This document shows, piece after piece, positions 48,600-59,828 of a stretch of DNA of 64,000 nucleotides. The position numbers were made by a program, and so were the translations under genes. The stretch spans positions 13,149,501-13,213,500 of the forward strand of contig CM065384.1 in NCBI GenBank assembly GCA_033060915.1. Reading direction: 5' to 3'. How positions within the stretch are numbered: position 1 is the stretch's first letter; every line of letters starts with the position of its first letter. Under the pieces are notes generated by a model. The model was not told the origin of the DNA and searched no databases. It saw only the letters and a program-made list of their open reading frames with translations. This stretch comes from Euryodendron excelsum. Its lineage: Eukaryota > Streptophyta > Magnoliopsida > Ericales > Pentaphylacaceae.

Positions 48600-50270
48600 G
48601 GTTTGATTTGAAAAGAGATTGAATTGAAAATTGAATTTGACTTTAAATTAGAAGAGGAGATTAAAAATTGAAGTTGAGAAGATTGGACTTTGATTTGAAG
48701 AGATAGATTTTGGAAAGACTTAGTTTTAGGAAACCTAGACTTAGGAAAGATAGGAGACCTAGGAAAGACTTGAGATTAAGAAAGATCAGATTGGAATGTT
48801 GGATTTGGAAAGATCTTGAAAGATTTGGAAACTTGGAATTTAGGAAAAACTTAGATTAGGAAAGTATCATTTTTGGAAAGTTCGAAATTAGGAAAGTTTT
48901 GAAATTAGGAAAGTTTCATTTTTGGAAAGTTTTGGAATTAGGAAAGGTGAGAATTAGAAAAGTTTTGAATTAAGAAAGTTTTGAATTTTGAAATGTTTGA
49001 AAAAGGGAAGTTTTGAATTTGGAAAGTTTTGAAAACAAGAAAATTTTGAAAATAAGAAAGTTTTGTTTTAGGAAAGGTTTGAAAAAGGAAAGTTTTCAAT
49101 TTAGGAAATGTTTGAATTAAGAAAGTTTTGAATTTAGAAAAAGCCTTAGATTTAGGAAGATGTTGAAGTTTAAGAAAGTTTAGAATTTAGAAAGATTTGG
49201 GTTTAGAAAGTTTTAAATTTAGAAAGTTTTGATTTTAGAAAGATTTGAAATTTAGAAAGTTTAGGATTTAGAAAGTTTTAGAGTTTGAATTTTAGAAAGT
49301 CTTGAAATTAGGAAAGGCTTAAATTTAGGAAAGATTTGGATTTGGAAAGTTAAGATTTAGAAAGGGGGTTAAAATTAGGAAAGGGTTGAATCTTAGAATT
49401 TTAGGAAAGATTTTTATGTTCAAGTTTTGGAAACTTAAGGTTTAGGAAAGTGGAAGTTTAGGAAGGATTTGAATTAAGAAAGATTTGGATTTGGGAGGGA
49501 TTGGATTTGGTTTTGTTTCCAAAAATAGAGGATTGGGTCTAATTTCCTAAACAGGAAGATTTGATTATGTTTCCTAAAGAGAAGATAGGATTTGGCAAGG
49601 ATTTGGAAAGGGAGATTCTAGAAACCCTAGTTTTGGAAGTGTAGAATTTTAACGTAGAAAATAGGTTTTGGAAACATGTATAGTTTTGATGTAGAAAACA
49701 AGAAGTTTTGGAAACCTAGGTTTGGGGCAAAGTTTGAAAATTATGTTTTTGGAAAGAAAATTAGGGTTTCCTAATTGTGGGCTCTAAGGCTTGACTTGGG
49801 CTCTAAGAAAAGAGTTTTTGAAAAGTGCGTTTTTGGAAACGAAAGTTTTCTAGAAGGGAATCCTAGGGAGGAGTTTTTAGAGGGAAAAGTTTTTGGAAAG
49901 TAAATTTGAAGAGAGTTTTTGGAAAGAGATTTTAAAGAGAGGGAGTTTTTGGAAAGCATGTTTTTGGAGACGTAGATTTTAGAAGGAAAATCCTAAAGGG
50001 AAATTTCTAGAGGGAAGATTTTGGAAAGAGAGTTTTTTAGAAAGATTTTTGGAAGAGGTTGTTGGAGAGAGCTTTTAGAAAGTGAATTTTGAGGAAAATA
50101 TTTTGGAGAGGAGTTGAAAAAAAGAATTTTGAAAAATAGATTTTGGAAGGAAGTTTTTGAAAACAATTTTGAAGAGGGGAGTTTTAAGAAAGTATGTTAA
50201 AAAAGAGATTTTTAGGAAGAGAGACTTTTTGAAAAGAGAGTTTTTAGAAAGTATGAAAACGTCTCACTTA
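48600..50270 (-). repeat. GGAAAGTTTTGAATTTAG-type short tandem repeats in LTR
   Basis: About 1.6 kb of degenerate 15-25-bp units around TAGGAAAG, TTTTGAATT and TTTAGAAAG. The same repeat fills 31600-32500 in the sister copy. It has no coding potential. Confidence 0.75.
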
Positions 50271-51114
50271 CCTAAAGCGAATCTAGCCATAAGAAGGCTA
50301 GAACCACTTTCAGAAAGTGGTTTTGGAAAACAATAAGATTTGAAAATATAGATCAAAAAGGTCACTTTTAATGTAACACTTTCCTAAAGCAACCCTAACC
50401 ATGGAAAGGCTAGAATCACCCTAGAATTGTGGTTTTGAAAACATGTTTTTGAAAAAGAGATTTTAATGCAATTTTGAAAACAAGTTTGAAAACGATTTGA
50501 AAAACGACTTTGAAAATGATTTTTGGAATATGCAAGACTACGATATGCACAATACAATTTGGGGTCGTGAACATACAAGGTTAAGACTTCACCACATAAT
50601 CGAGGGGGCCGGACTCACGTCGTCTCTGGTTAGACTAGAAGAAACCCCCCGACACGGTGACTCTCCAACAGTCTAATCTTACACATGGACCGGGAGTCCC
50701 CTTGTTTCAAGCATGCAAAGAAAGGGGGGGGGAAAGAGATGGGGGATTAAAATAGAGAAAACCCAAGTGAGTTGGAGAGAGAAGAGAGAGGGGGGAAGTG
50801 CAGAAAATTAAAGAGAAAACCTACTGTATGTCTTCTTTATTTTGCGCGCTGCGCTGTCTTCGGTCTTCGGTCTTTGTCTTAATCTTCACCTTCAACCTTC
50901 AAGAGTTGTCTTCAAGCTTTGGATGGCAGCTCTTCAAGTCTTCAAGGGATGGTTGAAGGCTAGTGTATGCGTGTATGAGGGAGTGTATGAGTGTATAAGA
51001 GGCTAGGGTTTGTGTATAGTGGCTAGGGTTTTGGAGGTGCTCGAGCTTTGTATATCGAAATACAGGATTTTTAGGTTAAGTTTGCAGACCCTTTTCATGT
51101 TGAATGAGGCTCTG

Positions 51115-51122
51115 TATTTATA
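51115..51122 (-). promoter_or_regulatory. LTR TATA box (Ogre/Tat)
   Basis: TATAAATA on the minus strand, matching 22409-22416 in the sister LTR. Confidence 0.7.
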
Positions 51123-51150
51123 GAAGTTGGACAAACCTGGTGCCTGTTGC

Positions 51151-51197
51151 AGTGGCGCCAGGGCAAACTTTACACTAGCGCCACTAGGAGTGGCGCC
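51151..51197 (-). promoter_or_regulatory. GGCGCCACT dyad boxes upstream of TATA
   Basis: AGTGGCGCCA at 51151-51160, then AGCGCCACTAGGAGTGGCGC at 51176-51195, a dyad around CTAGGA. They lie 30-75 bp upstream of the TATA box in the LTR's direction. Confidence 0.7.
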
Positions 51198-51409
51198 AGC
51201 CAATTAGGAAAGGTTTAAGGTCAGCAAGCAACATATCTTTGACTAGATTTGGGCGCCTGTACTAGTGACTACCATGTAATTTTTAGCCTGCTTCACTAGG
51301 AGTGACTCCGAAAAGTTCAGAAATGATTTGGAGGAGCCGGGAATGACCCGGAAGGCCAGAAAGGAGCAGGAACACTTAAAATAGTGTCCTGGAGGTATTT
51401 GACTTGAAA

Positions 51410-51960
51410 AGTGAGGACAAAATGGGTCGGAAAGGTTGATTGGGCCCTTAGGGGCAAAACGGTCAATCGGACCGGGAAACTGCCGGGACAAACTCGGACT
51501 ATCCCAGGAGAAGACTTGAGATCTAGAAACATTATTTACAATGTTCCCAGAGGTTGCCGGTTTGATTCCCAGAGCCGGCGTGGTCGGAAAAGGAGACCGG
51601 CCCACTAGGGGCAAAACGGTCATTTTATACCGGGTTTGCCGGGACTGACTCGGAATGATCCGGAAAGGTAAAGGGGAGTTGAGATTACTATAAAAACTAG
51701 CCTCAAGAGGTTACCGGTTTGATACCCAGAGCCGGTGTGGTCGAAAAAGGAGACCAGCCCTCCAGGGGCAAAACGGTCATTTTGTGCCGGGTTGGCTGGA
51801 ACTGACTCGGAATGATCCGGAAAGGTGAAGGAAGGTTGAGAACACTATAAAAAGTATTCTTGGGACATTACCGGTTTGATGCCCAGAGCCGGTGTGGTTC
51901 CCGGGGCGTTGGGATGCCTAGGGGCAAAATGGTCATCTTGACCGGAAAGTCTCGGAAAAT
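51410..51960 (-). repeat. About 157-bp tandem repeat in LTR
   Basis: Three units around GGGGCAAAACGGTCATTTT, CTCGGAATGATCCGGAAAGG and GGTTTGATACCCAGAGCCGG. The AAAACGGTCATTTT word recurs about 157 bp apart (51614 and 51771). A matching set is at 33830-34180. Confidence 0.75.
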
Positions 51961-52019
51961 GTCCACAGGACAATTTGGACATTTTTCACCAAAGTGGGCC
52001 AACAGAAACTGGTGTTGAC

Positions 52020-52300
52020 CTAGGTTTTGAGTGTTTCCGCCACTCTAACGGTGTGAGTACTTCCGCTACTCGGACGGGGTTGATGATTTGGGAGTATTTC
52101 TGCTACTTGGACGGGGTTGATGATTTGTGAGTATTTCTGCTACTCTAACGGTTTTGTGAGTATTTCCGCTACTCTAACGGTTTTGTGAGTATTTCCGCTA
52201 CTCTAACGGCTTTGTGAGTATTTCCACTACTCTAACGATTTTGTGAGTATTTCCGCTACTCTAACGGTTTTGTGAGTAATTTCGCTACTCGAACCGTCTC
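52020..52300 (-). repeat. About 28-bp minisatellite in LTR
   Basis: GAGTATTTCCGCTACTCTAA then CGGTTTTGT repeats about seven times between 52090 and 52285, with looser copies before and after. It lies near the LTR's 5' start (minus direction). Confidence 0.8.
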
Positions 52301-53900
52301 GAGGAATAAACTGTCTCGAGAGAGGGATTGGAAAGGGGTCTTACCGTCTCCAAGAAGGCGTGCCTAGATTGGAACCATCTCGAGAAATAAACTGTCTCTA
52401 GAGTGGGATTGGAAAGGGGTCTTACCGTCTCCGAGGAGACGTGCTTGGATTGTGAGTGTTTCCGCCACTCTAACGGTTTTGTGAGTAGTTTTGCTACTCG
52501 GACCGTCTCGAGGAATAAACTGTCTCGAGAGAGGGATTGGAATTGGAATAAGAAAGAACAATGCCCCTAAGGGCATTTTGCCTCTATTTGGGCCTGACAG
52601 GCCTACGAAGCGATGGAAAGACGGAATTTGGACCTAGAGAATTGGTTTCGATTGGGATATGTCCACAATGACTTGAAAATAAGTCTGGACGGAGTGTAGA
52701 CTGCTGAGCGATCAAAAATGGGGTGCTTACAGCTACGTCAAACGGATACACGTCAAGTTCAGGTTCGAAGAGCGTTCGAAATATACAAAGAGTAATTTTA
52801 ACCGTTCGAAGTGCGTTCGACGCACCGTTCGAACAGTGGTCCGATGCGTTCAAACGGTGGTAAGGGCGTTCGAACAGTCTTGCGCAGCTGTAGATTTTCA
52901 GAAGTCTATAAAAGTTAGGACTGTTTTGTTTTTAGGGTTGTTGACATTTTTCATATTATTCTAGGATATTTTTTGAGTTGTTTTCATGGCTCTGCGTGGC
53001 TAAACTCTGAATCTTGGTCAAAGGAAACAGAAACCTCGGAATTAATAATAAACTATGAAATATAATTTGTTTTCATTATTTGATTTATGCTTTGAGTATC
53101 AGATGTTCTTCTATGCATATTTTCATGATTGTCTTGTTTAATCACTAGGAAGCCTACTAGTTTATTAATCATTGCAATCTACTGCTAAGTTAGTTATCAA
53201 ATCCATAATTGTTTGATCCCTCTGATTTGTGAAGCAACTAAAATTTAATGATTGCTGCGTTAGGAATTATTATATCTTGCGAAGGACATTCGACTAAATT
53301 AAATACAACTGTGTATGCTTGTGTTGTTTAGTTTTATCGATCTCTCTAATTCTTAAGGCTACTAATAGATTAAACCTTGAGTGCTTTTCCTGGGTTGTTT
53401 AATAGTTAGGGTTAATCAGATCGTTTGTTTCTAATTAACTACGACTAAGGAGAGGTAGAAAAGTAATTCTGATGGTGAATATTTAATGTGTGAATTGATA
53501 TACTTGTATCAATGATCAGTTGTAAATTCCGATGGTGGATGTTGACCTAGACTAAAGTTTGTTCTTTTGATTGATTTCAACACTTTAATCTGAATTGTTC
53601 CGTAGTTAGTTATTATTAAAATTGTTTTCATTATATCCACAATCCTCCATCAAAGTTGACACAGCATAAAATTAGACTAAACACTCTCCGTGGGAACGAT
53701 CCTTACTCACACTACTACATAATTGGATTGGAAAAAGCGAAAAGAATGTACAAATTATATAACATAAAATGAATACCCAATTTAAACAATAACGTCATAA
53801 GAAGCAAACATACCAACAAAAATATAACATACTCATGATTATTAATGAAGTACAAAATTCATTCAAAAACTACAAAGTAATTAAAATAAATGGCTTAAAG

Positions 53901-54117
53901 CTATTGATTAGCAATATAATCATCCCACATTTGCTGTGAGATAAATTCTTGAGTTAATGATCCTTGTCTCCCATCTTCAGATGCATTCCCTCTTGTAACA
54001 TCTAGCGCAGGTTCTACACCTTTATTCATAAGATCTCGATCAACTTCTGCAACAAGTCTCTTTTTCAACTTTGTTTTTAAAAGTTTTTCTAAGTGGATAA
54101 CATTAAATATAGGTAAC
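53901..54117 (-). pseudogene. Possible PIF/Harbinger transposase C-terminal exon
   Basis: A minus-strand frame reads EKLLKTKLKKRLVAEVDRDL, NKGVEPALDVT, EDGRQGSLTQEF and SQQMWDDYIANQ, then a stop (53901-53903). The MWDDYI ending resembles the C-terminal tail of plant PIF/Harbinger transposases. The catalytic domain is not in the window. The same strand carries the Myb/SANT-like remnant (27690-30535), the usual Harbinger partner protein. Between them lie only nested LTR elements, which suggests one split locus (inference). Confidence 0.4.
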
Positions 54118-54175
54118 TAGTGAATTATAATTAGGTAAGTAAAAGGTGAATGGATATATAGGTACCGCAAGGGCG

Positions 54176-54599
54176 GAGTAGAGTGATAGTCTTAGGACAT
54201 CTTCCCTACACGTAACCAACCCCCAGACTTAAGAATTTATATTTCAAAGACCAAAACTTGAGTCAATTTTCAAAAGGGCTTTCCAACATTTTTAGGATTG
54301 TCAAGCAACCCTACTTTCTAAAACTCTCTCATGAGAACATTTTTCAAAAACTTTTTCCAAAACCTAAGTTTAACCCTCGGGTTTTCCTTGGTGTAGATGA
54401 CCTAGCACATCTTTAAATATGTTAGGTGGCAACTCTAAAGACGTTTTCAAAAAGCCCTAATCAATTCCATTTCAAGAATTTAAATCCTGTCGCATTTGTC
54501 ATTCTAGGAGGATGAGTTCTAATGAGAGAGCACCGCACCAATTCCCTCTCTCCCCCCTTGGGGCCAAGAGGGCCTGGCATTCGAAAACAGGGCGCGACA
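54176..54599 (+). mobile_element. Ogre/Tat LTR end fragment
   Basis: About 420 bp matching the last part of the family LTR in plus orientation: GAGTGATAGTCTTAGGACAT, CTTCCCTACACGTAACCAAC, TTAGGTGGCAACTCTA, GAGGATGAGTTCTAATGAGA, then GGGCGCGACA. No primer site follows, so it is a 3' or solo LTR end, truncated on its left. Confidence 0.75.
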
Positions 54600-54908
54600 A
54601 CGGGCCACTCCATCTTACCATGCCTTCTTGGAAAAGATGGGGTTCAAAGCATTCATAGGGTTACAGGCGAACCCCCCTGAACCGACGTCTAGTACTGGCA
54701 TTGATTAAGAGGTGGTTTCGTAAAACGGGTACCATCCATTTCATGGGTTTTGAACTGGGTCCTACTCTATTGGACTGGGCCATCATTACAAGATTAGTTT
54801 TTCAAACTCATGAAGTAATTCTTCAAAAGCATTTTGCAAACCATCAAAAGAAACGAACTCATCAATTTTAATAGAGTTTTGTACCTCATCAGTTTCATGT
54901 CCCATCAA
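54600..54908. other. Unassigned DNA
   Basis: Between the Ogre/Tat LTR end and the SIRE-like gag end. GC content is higher than around it, but no coding similarity is evident to me. Confidence 0.4.
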
Positions 54909-55937
54909 TCACAAATTTTCCATATTAGTGTCACTAGGTTCTTCCTTTTCGGAATCACTATTGTCACTTTCTCCCCATGCAGCCTTCATGTTTCTATATT
55001 TGGAGTTCTTGCTAGATCTCTTGAGCATAGGACACTTAGCCTTTATGTGATCAGATTTCTTGCATTCATAACACATAATAGCATCGTTGGAGAAGTTTTC
55101 TCCTTTTGTGGGTTCTCTTCTTAAGAACTTCTTTCCTCCAAACTTTTTCTTTCTAAGGAAGCTTTTGAACTTTTGAGTGATTAAAGCTACTTCATCATCA
55201 TCACATGTTCCATCATCTTCATCATTTGAGCAAGTGGATGATTTGAAAGCTATTCCTCTTTTCTTTCCATTTTCATCCTCATCACCTTTTCTTGTGAGTT
55301 CATGCGTCATTAATGACCGTAAGAGCTCATCAAGACTTAAAATAGTGAGATCTTTGGCTTCTTAGATGGCAGTAACCTTTGCTTCTCAATTCATTGGTAA
55401 GGACCTGATAATTTTCTCAGCATCTCAACATTAGAATACGATTTTCCAAAAGATTTTAAAGCATTTATAATATCAGTGAATCTCGTAAATATGTCATAAA
55501 TAGTTTCATCAGAATCATTTGAAACAATTCATATTTGTGCACAAGCAAAAACTAATTTTTTAATCTTTAACTTGATTTGTGTCTTCATATGTAACTTCTA
55601 ATCTATTCTAGATTTCTTGAGCCAACTCACATATAGATACACGATTAAATTCATTTGCATCAAAAGCACAATAAAGAAGAGTAATAGATTTAGCATTTAA
55701 TTGAATACTTTTAGTATCAACTTCATTCCATTCACTTTCTAACTTAGAAACCATTTTACCTTCTACAATTTTGGTAGGCACGGAGGACCACTAACAATTA
55801 TTTTGCATCGGCCATAATCAACAACTTGGATAGATTTTCATCCTAACTTTTCAATAATTGTAATTAGTGTCATTAAACAAAAGTGGCCTATTTGTCGATT
55901 GAGCTTTAGCAAGGGAAGCGCCAATAGGGGTTGCCAT
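54909..55937 (-). pseudogene. SIRE-like Copia gag, broken
   Basis: Minus strand. It starts MATPIGASLAKAQ then NRPLLFNDTNYNYWKVRM (ATG at 55937-55935), the gag N-terminus of SIRE-type Copia elements. After several frameshifts and stops (55350-55900) it reads MTHELTRKGDEDENGKKRGI, DDDEVALITQKFKSFLRKKK, and a zinc knuckle CX2CX4HX4C (CYECKKSDHIKAKC), then an acidic tail and a stop at 54909-54911. Pol and the 3' LTR are missing. The gag would coat element RNA; this copy cannot be translated whole. Confidence 0.8.
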
Positions 55938-55978
55938 GATCTTTCTTTTAGACTATCAAGTCAAATACAAGAGTCCAA

Positions 55979-55990
55979 ACTCTCATACCA
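55979..55990 (-). other. Primer-binding site, initiator tRNA-Met type
   Basis: Minus-strand TGGTATGAGAGT differs from TGGTATCAGAG by one base and lies two bases past the LTR's CA end. Confidence 0.7.
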
Positions 55991-55992
55991 AT

Positions 55993-58048
55993 TGTTTTTC
56001 AGAAAGCAACTCAAGAGGGGGGATGAACTGGGTTTTTTAAAAATTTAAAAATAACTTAATGCAATAATGCTATATAACAATTCTAAGCAAGCTCTGAACC
56101 AAAATGGGAAAGCTCAATTGGATAGTGAATAGAAATCTTAATTATGTAGACAAGAGAATGTTGCAGATATGACAATGCTCAATTATTCAGAGAGCAAATA
56201 TAGTTAAATAGTTAAATGAGAATGCTCAATGTCGAGTATGAGAATGCTCGATAATCTAGTGAGATGATTTCATTACAGATCCTAAAAGAGAATTCTCAAA
56301 GTGAGAATAAGTAAGCCAAAAAACTTGACAGTAAACAGATTTGCAACAATTACTTTTTCGCAATGATTTTGCCAAGCAATGTTAGAGATATCAAGTAATA
56401 ATATAGAGCAAACCAAACATAAAAGATAAAGCAAATAAGAAGGAGAAAACATAGGATTTTATTGTGGTTTAGCGCTAGCTCCCTTGGCCTACGTCCACTC
56501 CTTAAGGTTCTTTCCTTGACATTTTGTCTCTACAATATCCAAATCCATAATACAGCCACTAGCTTTGCCGGCACCAGTACACCTTACAAGTGATCACACA
56601 CTTCCAAGCTAACTTTCTAACCTAGGTGTTAGCTCAAACCTAACAAATGATTTTAGCATTCCAAGTAGTTTCAATCTCAGGTACTAGTCACACCGAAACC
56701 CTTAGCTATTTCACCTAGCTAGTCCCTCTCTTACAATAAAGAAAAAAGAAGAGTACAACTACTCTTACTTTACAATGAATTCTCTCATAGAATTAATATA
56801 TCAATAAAGAATAGAGAATACAAAAAATATAACTTTAAATCTCAATGGCACGAGAACTTGAAGGCTTCAAGAGAAAAGGATTTCACTTTTGATAGCTTGA
56901 TTTCTTGTGTCTTCTATTTCAGTCGTGAGTGTATCTATAAGAAAACTTAGGTCTTCTAGTCGTTGGAGAGAATCACTCATTCTTTAATCTTCTTACCAAA
57001 ACTGCATTCATGATCTTCAAAGGCTCGTAACTGTTGGAGAAAGAATATTGCCATGTTGAAGCTTCTTTCCAAAACTGACTTGAACCAGTCATGTAGCTCG
57101 AAGATTCTATCTTGGTCTTTGACTGAGATTTGAATTTGAATTTGAATTTGAATCAAACATGGACAGTTGCTAGCTTTCCTTCCTTGTAGATATGGACCGA
57201 AAATCTCTTTGATGTCTTCAATATAATATCTTTAATATATTATTTTGTTTTCATGAATCTTTGAAGTCAAATCTACCTTGATATAATATCTTTTCTCCTT
57301 AAATCCTTTGACCCAAAATCATCTTCAGCATATATTATTGAAATCATGTCTTTGGTTCTTCCATATCTAGCTTCCATGAATAAGAAATATATATGAAGCT
57401 GAATATATCTTGGCTAGATATCTTCTCTTCTTTGTAGCCTTTGACCGAGAATGCCTTTAGAAGATTTGTATCATCATATTGAATTGTTACCTTCAATTGC
57501 ATACCTTTAATGTCTTTAATAGAATATCTTCAATAATTTGACTTTTTTTCCAGTTGACAAACTTGGACTGAAAGAATCTTCCAAAGTTGGATTTTCCTTC
57601 TTTAAATTTTTCTACCATAAATGCCTCCAAGAACATATGACTTTCCTTTTGTGTATAGCTTTTGAAAATCTGCAGCACTAATATTAGATCCTTTCCTACC
57701 TTGCATCCATTCACACACACCTTCCATAAGAATATGGTTTCCCAACTTCATAGTAGTTATGTAATGGATATAGTGTCATCAACTTTTAAAGCTCTAAAAA
57801 TAATAATTAGATCTTCTAATTATTCCTCTAACCGAATTTTTCCTTCTTTGCTCCTTGACTTCAATGCTTGATATCTTCCCATATATTTTTTGCATTGATT
57901 CATAATCTGTCACACTTAGAGCAAACAAAATCTAGCAAATATATTTAGAAATATATAAATCCAAGATTATAGGAAATAAAATTCATTTAAGTTTAATCAT
58001 CAAAACACAATATATAAAATTAACTTTATAAAAACTTTGAGGCTAACA
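55993..58048 (-). repeat. SIRE-like Copia 5' LTR
   Basis: A 2056-bp LTR; minus-strand start TGTTAGCCTCAAAG and end CTTTCTGAAAAACA, with the C-tract CCCCCCTCTTGAG shortly before the end. It pairs with the adjacent primer site and gag. The pol and 3' LTR have been lost, so no duplication can be tested. It differs in sequence from the two solo LTRs but has the same layout. Confidence 0.78.
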
Positions 58049-59122
58049 CTTCTAACTATTATTTTTATTCAAATATGTATTTCATTATTTAGTTATTGTA
58101 TAACCGATGGAATTGGTTAATCACCAGTTCGATTCTAATAACTATTGGTACATTTGCAAACCTCTAAAGAAAGGGTATCCTGAGACAAATATAAAATTGA
58201 AGACTCATAATTATGGCATCTGAGAACTATGAAATGGATAGAAGTTCCTTTCAACCTCTAGATGCTTTCCTTCTTAATATGCTTTATTGCCAGAAACTAT
58301 TTCACTGGAAATCCAATTGACAACATCTTTACTTGACATCACTACATAGAGTTTTAGTGCAACGTGTGTCTTTCTTCCCTTGGTGTAATCTATTATAAAA
58401 CTTGAAGCAAAATAACTCATTGTATCAAACAATTCTTTACATCCCCCATCCTATTATTTTTCATGTATCATTTGATCATCACAATACAAGGAATAGAGTC
58501 ACTATGATATTATTTAATCAAAAAATTTATCACATGATCAACTTCTCCTTTTTAATGAGTAATCTGATATTCTTTTTGATAGAGTCGCCACATCTTCCTT
58601 TTTTGCACTATTATTGTATAATGCATATGCACCATGGCTATTATGAGGATGCATATTAGAAGCTACATTTATATTACATAAGAGTCCGGTAATGGTATAA
58701 ACATATTGGACTACCCCTTTCTATCACCACCTTCTCCTTACCTTTTCTATCATCCCTATTCTCCATGACTTCTTACTCTCATGACTTAAAGATCACCATG
58801 GCCAAACTTAAATCATTATTGTCTTTCTTTTCCAACAAACCACTTACACTCAACGATGGTCAAACCATGCTACACCATCCTCCTTTTATTCTTTTTCTTT
58901 CTAACCAATCTACTGCATTTCGCTTTAAAGATGCAACATCACCTGCCCTATTCAAAACTCTCCACCTTCATAATGCATATGCCATTTCAAAGCTTCACAC
59001 CCTCACAATCCATACACCACCCTCACCATCTCCACATATATGTGCATATAGCTGATGGTGTAGACATATATGGTTATATTATTGTGGATATATAAGCAAT
59101 GATTACTTTCCATGGAAAAGCT
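58049..59122. other. Unassigned AT-rich DNA
   Basis: Small open frames at 58402-58659 and 58765-59095 show no known motif and overlap each other in different frames. I see no gene. Confidence 0.4.
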
Positions 59123-59828
59123 TGTTGGAAAAATGTGACCTTTGGGGTCACTCAGAGCCATTAATAAAGTGGGACTCACACATCCTTGTGAGTGGGTCCA
59201 AGGTGATATGAATTCTTCTCCACAAGGAGATTAATTTCATATACTTGTTCAAATCTATAAAGGAGTGAATAAGATTTTGGCTTCCAAAGTGTCCAACATG
59301 AACATGTTATACTTGGGTATAAAGGCTTGTCCCACATTGATTGTTTATAAACTTTTTGATAGGTTTATATAGCCCTCCATTGAAGCTGGGTTTGGGCCCT
59401 AAGAGGCGTCATAATTTTGTGAAAGGGGAAGGAGCTACCCAAACATAAGTCCACCATGCGCACACCGCCCTGTGCCAAACCGAGCTCAGGTTCATTAAAG
59501 ATCTAAACAAGAGTTAAACTTTTTGCGCCAAATTTGAATTTTTTAAATTCAAATTAAATAGTTATGACCGTTGGGAAGACACTGGTTAGATGGTGGCCTT
59601 TCCGGAATAGACACTTGATGTCTATTTATATGTTTAACATTCTGTATTTCATTATTTTGTTTTTTTAAAATTTTGGTTCTTTGGGCACACAGATTACAGT
59701 GCTTCATCTATGTGTAGTGCAGATCATTATATCTTGGAAGATAAACACCCATTCTTCCATAAGCACCACTATGGAGGGCAAATTCTATCTTCGGGACATA
59801 GTTGCTTGATTGCTCTTTCTTATCAGCT
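59123..59828 (+). repeat. Possible Copia-type LTR
   Basis: Starts TGTTGGAAAAATGTGACC and has a TATA-like TTTATATAGCCCTCC at about 59366, a typical LTR promoter context. The right end and duplication are not defined. Confidence 0.35.

Larger units (their letters stand above)
47733..52731 (-). mobile_element. Ogre/Tat giant solo LTR, 4999 bp
   Basis: On the minus strand it runs from TGTAAGCACCCCATTTTT to TTTGGGCGCGACA. It is flanked by ACTAC (47728-47732) and GCTAC (52732-52736); the empty site in the 5' LTR reads GAACGCTACGTCA, so this is a 5-bp duplication with one later change. There is no coding region and no second LTR, so it is a solo LTR. It is the best preserved copy of the family in the window and the youngest layer of the nest. 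Confidence 0.87.
39545..53725 (+). mobile_element. Athila-type Ty3/gypsy element, decayed, with nested solo LTR
   Basis: Parts in order: 5' LTR (39545-40782), tRNA-Asp-type primer site, gag, protease, reverse transcriptase, a deleted RNase H, integrase, a 1.46-kb non-coding 3' region with purine tracts, and a 3' LTR (47510-53725) that holds a 5-kb insertion and lacks its last 47 bp. Without the insertion it is about 9.2 kb. Gag and pol motifs are those of Athila. LTRs differ by roughly 7% over a 300-bp stretch compared by eye (40060-40360 against 53040-53340). No target duplication can be recovered because the right end is truncated. Confidence 0.85.
47510..53725 (+). repeat. Athila 3' LTR, interrupted and truncated
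   Basis: Starts TGATGAGAATG after the purine tract; the two halves are 47510-47732 and 52732-53725. It matches the 5' LTR up to CTACATAATTG (40735) and then stops, so the last 47 bp and the right target duplication are lost. Confidence 0.82.

Noticed and set aside
51243..51623. 126-codon minus-strand frame
   Set aside because: It reads through the 157-bp tandem repeat of the solo LTR; a related frame in the sister LTR (33680-34006) is explained in the same way.
58402..59095. Three small open frames of 79-96 codons
   Set aside because: They overlap in different frames with no recognisable domain or splice context.
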